Source of the DNA: Hermetia illucens | Lineage: Eukaryota; Arthropoda; Insecta; Diptera; Stratiomyidae | Direction of reading: 5' to 3' | Assembly (NCBI RefSeq): GCF_905115235.1 | Contig: NC_051855.1 | Location: 12,018,388 to 12,082,387, forward strand | DNA: 64,000 nucleotides | Part shown: in pieces, positions 25,701-37,620 of the stretch | How the letters are laid out: the number at the start of each line of letters is the position of its first letter | Numbering within the stretch: the stretch's first letter is position 1 | Position numbers and translations under genes: made by a program | The notes under the pieces: generated by a model | Databases searched by the model: none | Told to the model about the DNA's origin: nothing | The model's input: the letters and a program-made list of their open reading frames with translations, nothing else

Positions 25701-26160
25701 TTTTCTTCTATCCGAGCGTGTCTGCCTCTAGACCATACAACCTATGTACCATTTCCTTGGTCCTGGCCAGTGTGATTACACTTGCAAATTTCAAATTCCG
25801 AATATTGAAAGAGATATGAGATTTCTACATTTTATGACTATTTATGTAAGCTTCCAACCAATAACGACCTTTTGTCGATCTGTTATGCCATTTTCCCAAA
25901 TATACAACATACCTCAAAAGTCAAAACGTACTAGACTCATCATAAGCGACTTTCCCCATGATCCCACGTGAAGCATATGAATATTGACGTATACGTCGCG
26001 TCGTGGATATCGGACGCTTGTGTGCGGCTAGCAATATATTAGAAGAAGGGACTTTCGTCACAGATTAAGCAGCGCACGAGCTGTTAGTCTAATTCAAAGT
26101 AAACGCGACATAATTCGGTGCCGATTAGATCGACTTCACCAATTCAATTGATTTTCTTCA
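25701..26160. other. Possible terminal part of the LTR element fossil, or spacer
   Basis: The 'aaaacctttata' to 'ttccgacttg' block at 25599-25643 resembles 43791-43826, so a mobile-element junction lies about here. The region 25970-26160 has a texture that could be an LTR remnant, but no partner copy is seen upstream at 21.7-22.2 kb. No gene is seen. Confidence 0.25.
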
Positions 26161-27434
26161 ATTTTCATGCTTGCTCTTCTGTCAGAATTTCGGTGGGAGA
26201 ATTTTCCCCGGGAGTGATTTTGGTATAAGAAGAAAAAAAGTACGAAATATAATTATTTTCAATTCTCCCATCCCTCGGTTCGTTGTTCCAAGCTGTAGTC
26301 GTGCTAGTGACCGGGAGAAGCGACTATTGTCAACCTGTGCGATAGCGGGGTACCTTTTTTGTTTCTTCTTCGGTGTTAAGTAAATTTCGGCCGCCCAATT
26401 TGCATTGAGGTAATGATTGCAATTGTCATTAAATAGATATTATGCTGAGAAGATAGTTTTCAGTTCAGTATTGTTTGAGAAATATTGTGGTGATCGGTTT
26501 TTTTTTTCCGCGGCGGGACGTCGTGATATACATGAGCGCGTACGATGTAAGTAAACTCCAACCGCTATTGGAGCTGAAACTATCTGAATCCGTGTTACTA
26601 AAGGTTATGCATCTGATGTTCTCGAAACGTATCTGTTTGGGAGACTCTTAGACTGACTCCTTCTGGAAAAAATCTATCGAAGCCCCCCTTGTAATTAGTA
26701 GAAAATATCTTTGACGTGTATAGACAGACGATATGAGAATCTTCCTACCGATGACAATAACTGTCAATGCAGCTGTCGATTTTTTTTTTTTATTTGAATT
26801 GACCTTTTTTCAAGAATAGTGTTCGGCTTTTCACCAGTCAATTTGCAGGGAAGTTTGGGCTGAATTTCCACGGCGGCAATTTTGTCTTGGATTTAGCGTG
26901 ATTGGTGACGGATTTTGTTGAATAGCAAAAGGTAGCACTGCCAATTACGAATAACTTGGTACAGATATTGCTTTAGCGCAGGGTAAGGCACGTAAAGGAC
27001 TTTTTTGGTAGCTGAGTCGGGCGGTGGGGTTATGTTTTCGATTTGTTCAATTTCATGTTATTTGGGGAGTGAATGGAGAGAGCTAAGATACAAAGTCACA
27101 TTGCCGGTGCTCCGCGAAATTCGATTGATGTTCGGCCAGGTCCTCATCTAATAAGCAGTTCCTTAAATTTTCGGCCAAATTTGTTTACAAGTTATGAATC
27201 ACATTCCTCGAAAAATAATGGAGCGTTTCTCTTGCAGATTTGGACAGCCGGAGATGAGCAATACCTGTGAGTCTTGAAGCAGTCTTGTGAACCCGTGGGA
27301 CTATTGAAACATCATCGGACAGCTTTGTGGCGAACTCCCTGAGAGGCAGAACAGGTGGGTCATAACAGAAAGTCGAACGGAATTGGTGATAGGTGATCGA
27401 TCGCGATATTATACGCAGCGGGTAATCTGCAACT
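26161..27434 (+). promoter_or_regulatory. Promoter and 5' UTR region of bendless
   Basis: A good acceptor (cttgcag, 27231-27237) begins a leader exon at 27238 that runs straight into the coding region. A likely upstream leader exon ends at 26546 before gtaagt. If joined, these exons contain a 15-codon upstream frame starting at 26532 (MSAYD...) and ending at a TGA near 27268. The transcription start is not visible. A poly-T run lies near 26500. Confidence 0.45.
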
Positions 27435-27890
27435 ATGGCTGCATTGCCACGACGGATAATTAAGGAAACGCAACGCCTCCTCCAGGAACCTGTGCCCGGC
27501 ATCAGTGCCGTCCCGGATGAATCGAATGCTCGCTACTTTCATGTAATTGTTACCGGACCGGAAGATTCACCCTTCGAGGGTGGTCTCTTCAAATTGGAAT
27601 TATTTCTGCCCGAGGATTATCCAATGTCGGCACCAAAAGTCCGTTTCATAACAAAAATCTATCATCCAAATATTGATCGTTTAGGTAGAATATGCTTAGA
27701 TATACTAAAAGATAAATGGAGTCCGGCGTTACAAATAAGAACCGTATTGCTATCTATTCAAGCTTTATTAAGTGCCCCAAATCCGGATGATCCTCTCGCC
27801 AATGACGTTGCCGAATTATGGAAAGTAAATGAGGCAGAAGCAATAAGAAATGCCCGCGAATGGACTCAGCGATACGCTATGGATAATTGA
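27435..27890 (+). CDS. ben: Ubiquitin-conjugating enzyme E2 Ubc13 (bendless)
   Basis: An intronless coding region of 151 residues, against 151-152 for Drosophila bendless and human UBE2N. It makes Lys63-linked ubiquitin chains together with a Uev1a-type partner; known roles include DNA damage tolerance, immune signalling and synapse formation. The E2 fold is complete: the HPN motif at residues 77-79, the catalytic cysteine at 87 ([14 protein letters not shown]) and the C-terminal helices ending '[11 protein letters not shown]'. The start ATG is preceded by a spliced leader and an in-frame stop is close upstream. AATAAA at 27958-27963 fits a short 3' UTR. Confidence 0.97.
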   Translation: MAALPRRIIKETQRLLQEPVPGISAVPDESNARYFHVIVTGPEDSPFEGGLFKLELFLPEDYPMSAPKVRFITKIYHPNIDRLGRICLDILKDKWSPALQIRTVLLSIQALLSAPNPDDPLANDVAELWKVNEAEAIRNAREWTQRYAMDN

Positions 27891-30007
27891 TTCTATTTTC
27901 ATGTTTTCTACTGATGTTTTCGTTTTGTTTTTAGCTGGCAACGTGTGTGAGTTTATGAATAAAAATTTTATGTGTAACTATATAATTCCAAAACCATGCG
28001 GAAGTAGATAAAATGTAAGAAATTGAAGCAAAAAAAAAAAGCAAAAATCATGCAGGAATTAAGTAAGGAAGCAAATTGTGTACTGATCATTGATGGAATA
28101 CCCTGACACGCTTAGTTAAGTTAAAAATCATGGAAAACCGGAATATGACCTCAACGAAGCAGAAGAATGTCTCTAATAAGGACGCCTGGAATTATGCGCA
28201 CCTTATATATGGACAATATTTACTTTGAGAGTTAAAAATCACACACATGGGAGTCAGAAGTTCAGCATCTTTCGTTGGACGGGACTGCGTGAATGTTATA
28301 TGTGCACTACATATGTTTCCTCTTATGTATTCCCTATCAATTATTCAACATATAAATCACGGAAATTAGCAAAATGTAACACCAACCAATTAGTAGAACA
28401 ACAAACGTTTCCTTACATTCTTACCAAACAACAGAATCAGCACAGTGATCACGGGCTATCGTCAGTGAGGCGATTTCTCTTTTTTCAACCGTCACCACGT
28501 TTTATCCATAATCCTCTCAAAAAACAAGATTATATATATTTATGGCTTATTTCGTATTATTAAATAAACAAATTATTGATTACTACTATTATATTTGTAT
28601 AAATATTTAGCGAGTAAAATTGTAAAGGAGAAATTGCATTTTCTTTTTTATTTTGTATGTGGCTTAAGTTCCTTTACGTTTTTTTATATATATATATATA
28701 TAATCATTTGTCTACGATTTTATGAGGAGGTCCATTTCAAAACGCAGACAAGACCTTTCCCAGGACGTTCGACAAGCTGCGAAAACATCAACTTCGCCAA
28801 GGATTTGGTTAAAATAGCTTCTGTAACTACTAATTTGTACAACTAAATGCAATCTAATATATAAGGCGGTATTCTCCACAAAGAGTACTACAAATTTCCG
28901 ATGCAAAGTCAGATGGAAATTTTGCTACTAAATGCGTTTTGAAACGAACCTCTTCATATTCACTGTTTTGAGGAGAAATTAGACACCGGCTGGTACCAAA
29001 CACCAAGAAAAAATACGGAGAGAAACAAGTTGAATTAGGAATAATTAAATATATTCTAAATTCTGTATATTGCAATATATTTATAACGGAACGAGGGAAT
29101 AAAAACGGTAATATTTTGTAAATTCTAAAACAAAACCTTAACATTCATTCTGTACACATACACGTAATTATATCACATTTATTCTTTGCAACAAATCAAA
29201 TTTTGTTTGGATATTTCCGCCTATTGCATATATAACTTGTTATATATTTGATTTATCCTTTTTTTTCTGGATCCTCAGCAATAATCATCAAAACAAATTG
29301 TATTTAAAACGGATACATAGAAACTCCAAGCTCATTTTCCTAATTACAATCGGTCAAAAGCATGTTCAGTTGAAATAAATGAAAAATATTACCATTTAAT
29401 TAAACCGAACGATAAGTAATGTACATTATCCAGCTATAGAAAATGCAAGATTAAGGTCTTATTACTGGATTTCCCACAAAATCAATGTATGAGAAGTTCT
29501 ATTTGCCACGTTGACTGGTAAAAAGGCCAGTCTAAATCATCATAGAACAAAATCAAATACATGACCATTATATTTTAAGTAACCAGCTGTCCTTATATTC
29601 ATTTCTTTATGTTCTTTGTATTTCACAACGAGTGATATTTTAATGCCCATTGTAATAAAAATTAACGTTAGAGCAAATGTAGTAAAATATCTTTGGAAAG
29701 TAATGAAAATCTGAAAGAGTATAACATGCAGTGTAAATTATGTTGGATTATTCGTTGTAAAGACAGCAAGTAAAAGGCAGGAAGTTACGTTATAATCAAG
29801 TGGAAACAGTGATTTAAAGTTAATTTAGAGCCACATCAATGCTTTATGGTCGAAAATATGGCATCTTCGTATGTTTTAAATTTATTTATTTTTTTTTTTT
29901 TAATAGTTTTGCCTGTAAACATTTAAATTTGAGACCATTAAAAATGATGAAATATATAGACATGAACAAGAAATAATCGAAACGCATCAAATGAAAGTTA
30001 TTTTGGC
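27891..30007. other. AT-rich spacer with TA microsatellite
   Basis: It starts with the bendless 3' UTR. A TA repeat lies near 28685-28702. Apart from the small inverted-repeat element at 28724-28955, nothing was recognised; open frames are short and AT-driven. Confidence 0.45.
28724..28955. repeat. Small element with terminal inverted repeats (MITE-like)
   Basis: The ends 28724-28746 and 28933-28955 are inverted repeats matching at 20 of 23 positions ('tttcaaaacgca' is the perfect core). The 232-bp length and lack of coding fit a MITE. No target-site duplication was confirmed and no second copy is present in the window. Confidence 0.4.
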
Positions 30008-30255
30008 GGAAATAATAGTAATCATTGGGGCAACAATATGTGATCAGGGCCTTGAACACTTCATTTAAGACCGTGACGATATACACTACAGGATTGCAGT
30101 ACCATATAGGAGGCAATGTGGTCAGCATTGAGGTACTCATTCACAACTGAATCGACTAGTATCCGACGTCAAATCACGATATAAATCGCACTGTCAGCAG
30201 TTAGATTTGAACTGTGACCTTGCGTACAACAGCCTTGTGCTCTAACCACTCAACA
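30008..30255 (-). repeat. tRNA-derived SINE, copy 2
   Basis: Read on the minus strand it starts with a tRNA-like head ('gagtggttagagcacaagg' resembles box A, 'agttcaaatct' resembles box B) and continues with the same body as copies 1 and 3, ending in 'attactattatt'. It abuts or has inserted into the Tc1-like remnant to its right. The promoter boxes suggest past RNA polymerase III transcription, as is known for SINEs. Confidence 0.65.
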
Positions 30256-30850
30256 TCCGGATTTTGACCGAGGTACTGTCCGTTTTCTTAGGTTCGGGAG
30301 CATTATTCTCCTGATAAAAGGCAAATGTGTCCAATATATTTAGTTTTTCGGCACTTTGCTTTTCATGTTGTTTCAGGATGTTTAAATATTGGAACCTATC
30401 CATTTTTCCATTTATAAAATGAATGTTCTTTACTCCTGCCCTAGAAGCACATTCCCGTACCACCACTGATCCTCTACACTACTTGGCAGTGGCCTTAGTT
30501 TTATGGGGACTGAAGTCAATATTGGGCTTCTGCCATATGTACGGCTTACCATCTGAACCACACAAATTAAATTTACTTCCATCAGTGAATAATACTTTCT
30601 ATATAATAAAAAAGGTTGAAAATAATTATAAAAATTTTGTGTATTTACCGTTTTCCAAAAGTCAATGTCCTTCTTCAGATATTAACTCGCGAAACTCTAT
30701 TCTTCTCACTAATGTAAGGCTTTCTTCTAGCTCTTCGGCCATGGAAATTATCCTTTCTGAGCACATTTCAAATCTTTTCAGCACAAACATCTTTCAAATC
30801 AGTTTGGATCATATTTTTTAAGTTCATTTGCCGTTAAAAAGGATTTATTC
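30256..30850 (-). mobile_element. Tc1-like transposase remnant
   Basis: Minus-strand translation gives 'FLTANELKNMIQTDL', then 'HGRRARRKPYIS', then 'VLFTDGSKFNLCGSDGKPYI', 'SVVVRECASRAGVKNIHFI' and 'DRFQYLNIL', which follow the order of Tc1 transposases, including the aspartate of 'FTDGSKFN' (second catalytic region) and an eroded 'FYQENNAP' for the usual 'FQQDNDP'. Stops and frameshifts are present; N-terminal DNA-binding helices and terminal repeats are not identifiable. It is an old dead copy. Confidence 0.7.
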
Positions 30851-31658
30851 TAGCTTCTTTAAGAATACGTCGCTCATCAGTGTTTCCCCTGACCATTCCC
30901 TCCCTCTCAATGGAACTTTTTTATTAGGTTATAATTTAATACAAAATGAATCAGTCTTTGGCCGATTATGCGGTTGACCCACTGTAACTCGTCGTGAGCT
31001 AAACGCACGGTCATCAAATGAAACGGCCTTAGAGCTGTAGCGAGGCTCGTGAATGTAAATAAATTAGCCGCCAATTAGCTGCTTCCACTAGGCGTCTGCA
31101 AGCATTCTGTGACGGTGCCATGGTAACGTCAATTTTTCTTGATCGCATTTGTTTCTTTGAACTTAGGGTGGCTCCCAGCCTCTAGGTGATTTTCTCGATC
31201 ACGCAGAACAACCCCGCGAGGCCGGTTGGCAAGCTGTGCCTATGACGCCAGCTATGTCGACCCCACTTAGCTCACCACTGCTCACTTCTTCTCGAAATCT
31301 CAATTTGACATCTCCCTTGCCAGTGGAAAAGTGTCGAATGAAAATTCAACCCTACTTAACTCTGGAAAAGACCAAATCATAGAAATGATCGTGATTCAGG
31401 AAATCTCATAACGAAATTTCCCGCTGCAATTAATTGAGTTCGTTCAAAGCATTTCGAACACTCGCTAGTTAAATGAAACGGCGTTCATCTACAGAATCCT
31501 CGCACCTAATACGACATTGCTATTGTTGACATCGCAATGACCGCTCCATATCAATCCTAACATTAAACTCATTGTCTGTCAAATTATTGATACAAACAAT
31601 GACAGTGACAGAGGATTACAAATAATTCGTATCAAACTTTAAAAGCGAAAGAAGCAAA
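30851..31658. other. Upstream region of Rubicon
   Basis: No gene or repeat was recognised. The Rubicon promoter should lie here; the start codon at 31659 follows 'gaagcaaa'. A 'tttgccgttaaaa' stretch near 30827 is the end of the Tc1-like similarity. Confidence 0.4.
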
Positions 31659-34600
31659 ATGAGCTCCTTTCTTCGTAATTTAACAATATCGTTTAATGCA
31701 CGCGAAAATGCCATAAAAGAAAATCTAATCAGCACTTTAAACGAAAATGCCAAAGAAATACAATTCGAATGTAAGGAACAGGACTCAGGTAACTTCAGTT
31801 TTCGTTTTGTCGCGGGAGTAATCGATAATGGATTTCTTTTTCTATTCTATATTTTTGACACACAGACTCTATGGGATTAAATGAATGTACAAGCTCTCTA
31901 TGTTCAACGTTAGAAGCATTTTTCTTGCATGGCTTGAAGGATTCATTCCTATGGCAAACGATAAATGTTATAAGCGGCACCGATGTCGATCGTCGTCCGG
32001 AGCCAAGTTATTGGAGTCCTTTGTTAGTATTTTTACACAAACAGACAATCGAACAGGTAAAAAGCAAGAGCATTTATTTCTGTAAACACATTTCACAGTC
32101 TCACCGTCATTAGATCCAAGGATTATCGCAAATAAACTCTGAAGTTGGGAACTGTCGCGCTTGGATTCGTCTGAGTTTAAATGATGCCCTGATTTCGTCG
32201 TACTTGAACAATATCCGCAAAAACAATTCAGCTCTCAATCCATATTATAAGAAATGTGCAATCTTGAAAGATATTGATACTCTGGAAATCGCAGCTAAAA
32301 TTCTAGAAGGCATCGAGGCAGCAGTACAAATCAATTTGCCAGCCAACTCGACGTTGCTTAATCGCTGGAGCGATTTACCTCTACAAATGTCGGGAATTTG
32401 GACGCCGCCATTACGATCTTGCGCGGTAAGCCATTCAACTTCCTCTGTGCTCGCAAAGTGAATAAAACCAAGATTTTTGCAGATTGCCAGCGGTGTAGAT
32501 GTCGCGAGTTCACTAAGTGACGAAACAGCTCCAATACCCACTCCTCAACCTTTACATTGCAATGAACTATTCCCGGAATCAATTTCCAACTCACCGTTCA
32601 ACCAGTCTGCCTTTCGAGCAACAGAAGATCTCACGGAAAAAGAGCATTTTCAGATATTTCTAACCAAATTTGATGAAATTCACGAAAATGCCGATACTGA
32701 AAGCGATAAACCAGACAATGACACAGTTCCACAAGAGGGAGGATCCCATGCCCAAGAATCCTCGATGGAGACGTCTCAAGATAGTGATAGAGCGATTGGA
32801 GGCAATTCATTGGCGTTGAAAACAAGCTGGGCCGGCTGTGATCAGGAAACTTCCACGAAAAACATTGCTGCCGAATCCCTTACCATAGCGAGCGACTCAA
32901 CAAGTCAATTTAGCCGCTCAAATAGCATGACCCAGTCTATTAACTCATTAAAGTCGCCAGTTGATTATCACAGCTACAACGCATTACTTCGGAAACATCG
33001 AAAAACGCGAGAGCTGGATTGGAATGATGTCTGGGAACGTTTCGAGAGTAGTATTGGTATCACAGGGAATGATAGTGGCGTGGTGGTTAGCTCTACAAGT
33101 AATTTAAATACATCTAATTCAGATGAGAGTGAGGAGGATGCTGTTAACGGGAATTCAACCGGGGTAGGTATTAAGGCGGATTGGATTTTATGGAATGAGT
33201 ACGCGGGGTCGAGATCACTTCTCATTGAGTTAGTTATCTCGACAACGCGCTCGAATGTTGATAATAGCTGTTATGGGTTTATGTTGTTAACCAATTTGTA
33301 TGCAATTTCGTTTTTTATTTTTATTTCCAGGATTTTGGCTTTGAAATTCTACCACAATCGCTTAGTGAAAAATTCACAACAGCCGAACTACAGGAAATGG
33401 TCGAACAAGCATGTAAACTAGCACATGAACCTGGTTTGAATACGCAAGGCTTTATTTGTAAGTCATGTGCTCATCCATTGGGGATTGGCTTTGCAATAGC
33501 ACAGTAAGTAAAAGAGAACAGTTTTATTTTAGTTGTTAACAGCTTGAATGCCGACCACGTAGAGTTGGAGCGATGCGTACTTATGGCGACGCCCCGATAC
33601 GTAAAATTGGAGCGTAGCACTGGCAATGAGTGCCTCGTTAAGTTGGTTGCAGAGCATTTGTCCATGCAAATTGCTTTAATACGTTTTGAGATTCAAGAGA
33701 AGTAGTTCGATAAGACAACTGAGCAACGTCTATTGGCTCGACGAGAAATAGAATCCTTGCGAAGATATTTTATTTACAAGCCGCATTCAAGATGTTAAAG
33801 CATTAGTAGTGCTGCTCGGAAAGAAAGAGATTTAATATTCGTTCTTTTTTCAATCTTTAATGAAGAGTTTGCGCATTTAGTGGACACTACTATTGCGGAA
33901 AATGCATGTCTGTGGAACAATTCACTATACCGGCACGTGTTATATACAACTGGGACTTTCGTAAATATTCGGTGTCGAAAAAAGCAGCAGCATTTATGAC
34001 AGAGTTTCAATGTCAACCATTTATTGACTTAAAGGTAACGTTTTGCAGGTTTTATTTTCCTTGTCCAGGGGCTGTTCAATCCTTTTTATTTTTCCTCCCC
34101 CATGGGGTGTTAATTTTTATTTTCTTGGGCGTTGTTGATCCTACCTTTCCTGAATGATTCTTCATCTTTTCTCCTCTGAAAGGTTCCTCATCCTTCATTT
34201 CTTGGAAATATTAATCAAATCTCCGTTCCTTGCCTCGAAAGTTCCACTTTACCACGATTTTTTCGCTTTTCTAGATTTTAAATCCAAAAATCTATAACGC
34301 ATGTGATGAGATGGCTACATTACAGTCGTTGCGTATACGTTTAAATTTTATACGTGCTTACTTATTCACGTGTTGCCAACCGATCATCGATGAACTACAA
34401 AAGCAAGTATGGTCGCGAGAGTATCTCTACGAATATATACATTCCTACAGTATGGCTGACTTGGCAATGATACAGCGTGGAACGTTAGCACAACTTTTAC
34501 AAAAAACTGTTACATTTGGCGAGCAACACATTATCAATTGTCCACTGTGTAGCGTTAAAGGATTTATTTGTGAGATTTGTAATGGTCCGAAGGTGTTGTA

Positions 34601-35040
34601 TCCATTTCATTTGGATACAACGTTTAGGGTAAGTAGATGGAGCTGAAATGATACGATTTGGTGTTGAGTATGTTTCAACGGTCCAAATGGATTAGTCGTT
34701 AGAGCACTAAACCATCGCAACGGATGGTCACGGTTTTAATTTTACCGATGACAGAGGGATTTGCATGGTAAGCTGAATGTCGGACATCAGCCGGACCTAA
34801 CGATATTGCCTCCTAGTATGGAAACAAAGTGCTCTAACACACTTCAAGACCTAATTTGAAATTGGACTGTTACACCGTCGATCGCATAGTAAGTTTCAGT
34901 TCTATTTTTATTTACAGTGTCAAATCTGTGGAGCTGTTTTTCACGATCAATGTTTAAATGATTCTCAACCATGTCCAAAGTGTGAAAGGAGACGAAAGAG
35001 GGAGGATTTACCACTTTTTGAAGCTGTTCATATGCTTTAA
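31659..35040 (+). CDS. rubicon: Rubicon (RUN and Rubicon-homology domain autophagy regulator)
   Basis: Eight exons: 31659-31788, 31866-32056, 32114-32425, 32483-33163, 33331-33503, 33866-34034, 34275-34628, 34918-35040; phases agree and give 710 residues. A RUN domain spans about residues 45-170 ('LCSTLEAFFLHGLKDSF', 'CRAWIRLSLNDALISSYL'). The middle (about 212-438) is Ser/Thr/Asp-rich and probably disordered. The C-terminal Rubicon-homology domain begins near 439 with 'CKSCAHPLG', 'YYCGKCM', 'ARVIYNWDFRKYSVS', and ends with zinc-binding blocks 'CPLCSVKGFICEIC' and 'CQICGAVFHDQC...CPKC'. Family knowledge: Rubicon binds Rab7 and the Vps34 complex and restrains autophagosome and endosome maturation. 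Exon 4 has a gtaggt donor; the frame stays open past it, so another donor is possible. AATAAA is at 35081-35086. Confidence 0.92.
34680..34890 (+). repeat. tRNA-derived SINE, copy 3 (in Rubicon intron 7)
   Basis: The tRNA-like head ('ggattagtcgttagagcac' and 'cacggttttaattttacc') is followed by the body shared with copies at 1-205 and 30008-30255 ('attgcctcctagtatgg', 'acacacttcaag'). It lies in sense orientation in the last intron (34629-34917) of Rubicon and makes up most of that intron. Confidence 0.65.
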
Positions 35041-35916
35041 TATGTCTAGTTATTTGTTATAAAGAATAATAGTTATACAGAATAAAATTGTCATAAAAAA
35101 ATTACCATTACACCCACACAAAAAAAATGAAAATAATTCGCTTAGGGTGGGCGTTTCGCTTTTCAGAAAAAAATACGAGCGTATAACATTGGGCATAGTA
35201 TTCAGCTGTAGGAGAAAACCAGAAGCTGGCGCTGAACAGGTGTGGAGGGTGGTTTTTTGTTTTATTTGAGGTACCCTAAGATTTTTGAGTTTTAATTCCT
35301 AGAAATTTTTTGTAAGAAATACCGCGAACGGGCATCGATCTTAAATGTACGTTTTGGCAGCTAGTTTCACCTGCCTAAAGCCGGAGCTGTAATAAGCTGA
35401 AAATACAGTAAGATGCGTGCTTAGTGCGCATGGACAAGCTCCGGCCCGCACGCATTTTCAATGTACAATGAAGATTTTACACCATTTGCAATTTGACGAT
35501 ACTTTTACTTTTCGACTGTTACTTTTGAATGTAATTAATTTGGATAAATTCGTTTTGAGAACTGCGAAAGACACAATTTGTGTTGCAAGTACTAACAATT
35601 AATGTCATTTGCATTAGTTCCGTCGCTTCCATTCATAAAAATTGGCATTTGGCAAAAGATCGTTTTTTTGGATTTTCCTACGTGACGCATTGCGTACGGA
35701 TTTATTGGATAATTGCTTCACGCACAGATTCGTGTAATGAACTTCATTCGATAGCTCCCTGACTGCGCACGCACGCATCTATTCCTTAAATTTACTGCCA
35801 AAACTTGACTGGTAACAGCGTTAACTATCGGACTTTAGATGTGCATCAAGTTCTCACCAACGTCCACAGATGGCACTGATTTGTTATAAAGTTGGTGTTG
35901 TTACCGAATTTTTCTG
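35041..35916. other. Spacer after Rubicon
   Basis: The Rubicon 3' UTR and then sequence without recognised genes. A 61-codon frame at 35417-35602 has no known motif. Confidence 0.4.
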
Positions 35917-36240
35917 GAGAACATGTTATGAATATTCGTTTTGAGAATGAGGGGGTCCTAAGTCCGCATCAACTTAATGCAGGACCGGACCAAATGGGGA
36001 GCAACTTACTCCCTCTTTCCTGGTCCACGGACCCCTCGCTTAGGGCTTGCACCCGAACTTTTAAAAAAAGTCAAGCGACGACGGCATGTCGTGTTCTACG
36101 AATTATATAAAAGAGCATTCAACATCTGCGAGCCGCTACGGTCACGCTGCTCCCAGGGCAGAGGTGAGACAGCGTCTGACGATTTGCCTCTGCCCTGGTA
36201 AGAAACCGTAAAGCCGTCGTCGCTTGACTTTTTTTGATGT
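35917..36240. repeat. Palindrome-bearing repeat, copy 1 (internally inverted)
   Basis: The left half ('ttttgagaatga' to 'aagtcaagcgacgacgg') and the right half are both present in the copy at 60655-60910, but here the right half is inverted relative to the left. As a result 36063-36085 and 36213-36235 form a perfect 23-bp inverted repeat. The right half also holds a perfect 12-bp palindrome (arms 36153-36164 and 36187-36198, 'ccagggcagagg'). No protein is encoded. Confidence 0.7.
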
Positions 36241-36519
36241 TATGAATGTTAGGAATTAAATCTATCCTTATTCATTCTGTAATTCTAACAAAATTCCAGA
36301 AGACCAACCATTAGCGTTCCGGTCGCAACTTAATTTATGAACGCTATACGATCTCCGTCTTTTTTCCAGTTTCTCCACCTCACCCACTACTTCCAGCAAT
36401 GAGCAATATTACTCAAAATTCCTAAATATTCCACAGTAACATACACACAGTAAACAAAATCGCATTTTCATCATAGAAATTAATGCTACTAAAAGTGCGC
36501 CTGCCTCAGGCTATTTCCA

Positions 36520-36884
36520 CCTCTACGTGGTGATCGTTATTCGTTCTTTCTTAACAAGTAACTGTAGACGGAGAAGGATGAAGACGAATCTCTCGCCCGT
36601 AAAAACGGTGTGTGTGCTTGAGGTGGGTGAGAGACAAAGCCTCTGAGCACTCAGACCTTAGTGGTCAATTGTATTCAATTCCTCCGTCTAACGGAATATC
36701 CCAGATTCGTTTATGTGTCGCAAGATTTCCGTTAGTGGATGTGATGCTACCCGCTGCAATTGGAGCGCATCAGCACCAAAAATCTGATGTCTGATGCGTC
36801 CGTAGGCGGGGCACTCACATAGAAAATGTTCCGTGGATTCCGCTTCCTCATTACAGGATGGACATGTATCATACTGGACGATTC
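36520..36884 (-). mobile_element. LINE C-terminal fragment (antisense) with leader-like edge
   Basis: Minus-strand translation gives 'CPSCNEEAESTEHFLCECP' and 'AYGRIRHQI', the Cys-rich C-terminal tail of non-LTR elements with R1/jockey-like layout, and 'KRIWDIPLDGG' beyond it. The left edge (36520-36610) resembles the LINE leader at 11510-11600 but in plus orientation, so two elements meet here. Confidence 0.6.
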
Positions 36885-37620
36885 CTATTCCATCGACTTC
36901 ACGCCGCGTGTGATAGTATAGCCAGGATAAAATTTCAAGGAGACCTGGGTTTTTAACAAGAAAAATAGCGAACCCTTGGCCGGGTTTGAGAGAAGAATTT
37001 TTGGCTCCCTACATGCATACACAGTGCAATCAGGTTTGTAAGTGTCTGGCGCGCCGTATCCATAGCAAAATACGATACGGGGCGCGCAACACATGTCACA
37101 GCGATGGCCAGGCTCTGGACAGTTCCAGTTCAGTGAAGTAGGCATTATAGCCTTCAGCTGATTATCATCCTCTATTACGCACAAATGGAAATTCCAAATC
37201 GCTGGAGACCTGGTGGGTTTGAGGGTGGTGCTAAGATGCTGTCTGAGCAGAGCTCTCCTAAGCAGAATGCTATTCTCTGCTCGCATCACATCGAGCAGTT
37301 CGTTGTTAGCAAGGGTTGTGGATGATCCGCCAGCTGTAGAATGACCTGGAGATACTCGTCGAAAGGCTCGCTTTCTCATTGAAATTTGCTGCTCATAAGC
37401 CTCCGTATATCTCCATCGGAGGCAGGCTGACCAAACCGCTCTAGGAATTCGTCGCACAATCGATTCCAGAGCAAAGGACTAGCCCTTCGTCGACAACGCC
37501 AATACCATTCTAGGACAGGTCCTGTTAACAATAAAGGAATGAAACTGTCCTCCCAGGGTATCTTCCGTCAGCATTGCCACCCAATCCAAGAAACTGCCAT
37601 TCGGCATCGAGTCAGAGGCT
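36885..37620 (-). mobile_element. LTR-retrotransposon gag-like fossil
   Basis: A minus-strand frame of 190 codons and the adjoining sequence look like an insect retroelement gag: a capsid-like helical part ('RRIPRAVWSACLRW', 'TEAYEQQISMRKRAFRRVSPG') and two CCHC-like knuckle segments ('CPEPGHRCDMC', 'FCYGYGAPDTYKPDC'). No pol, protease or LTR is attached. It is broken. The family is probably Ty3/gypsy-like, judged only from the knuckle layout. Confidence 0.45.

Noticed and set aside
30186-30240. tRNA-gene-like sequence
   Set aside because: Box-like motifs are present, but the acceptor stem does not close and the sequence continues into a repeat body, so it is a SINE head.
33504-33865. Extra Rubicon exon in the 362-bp intron
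   Set aside because: Similar 'gttggagcg' blocks look structured, but the Cys-rich domain joins correctly without it and no frame fits.
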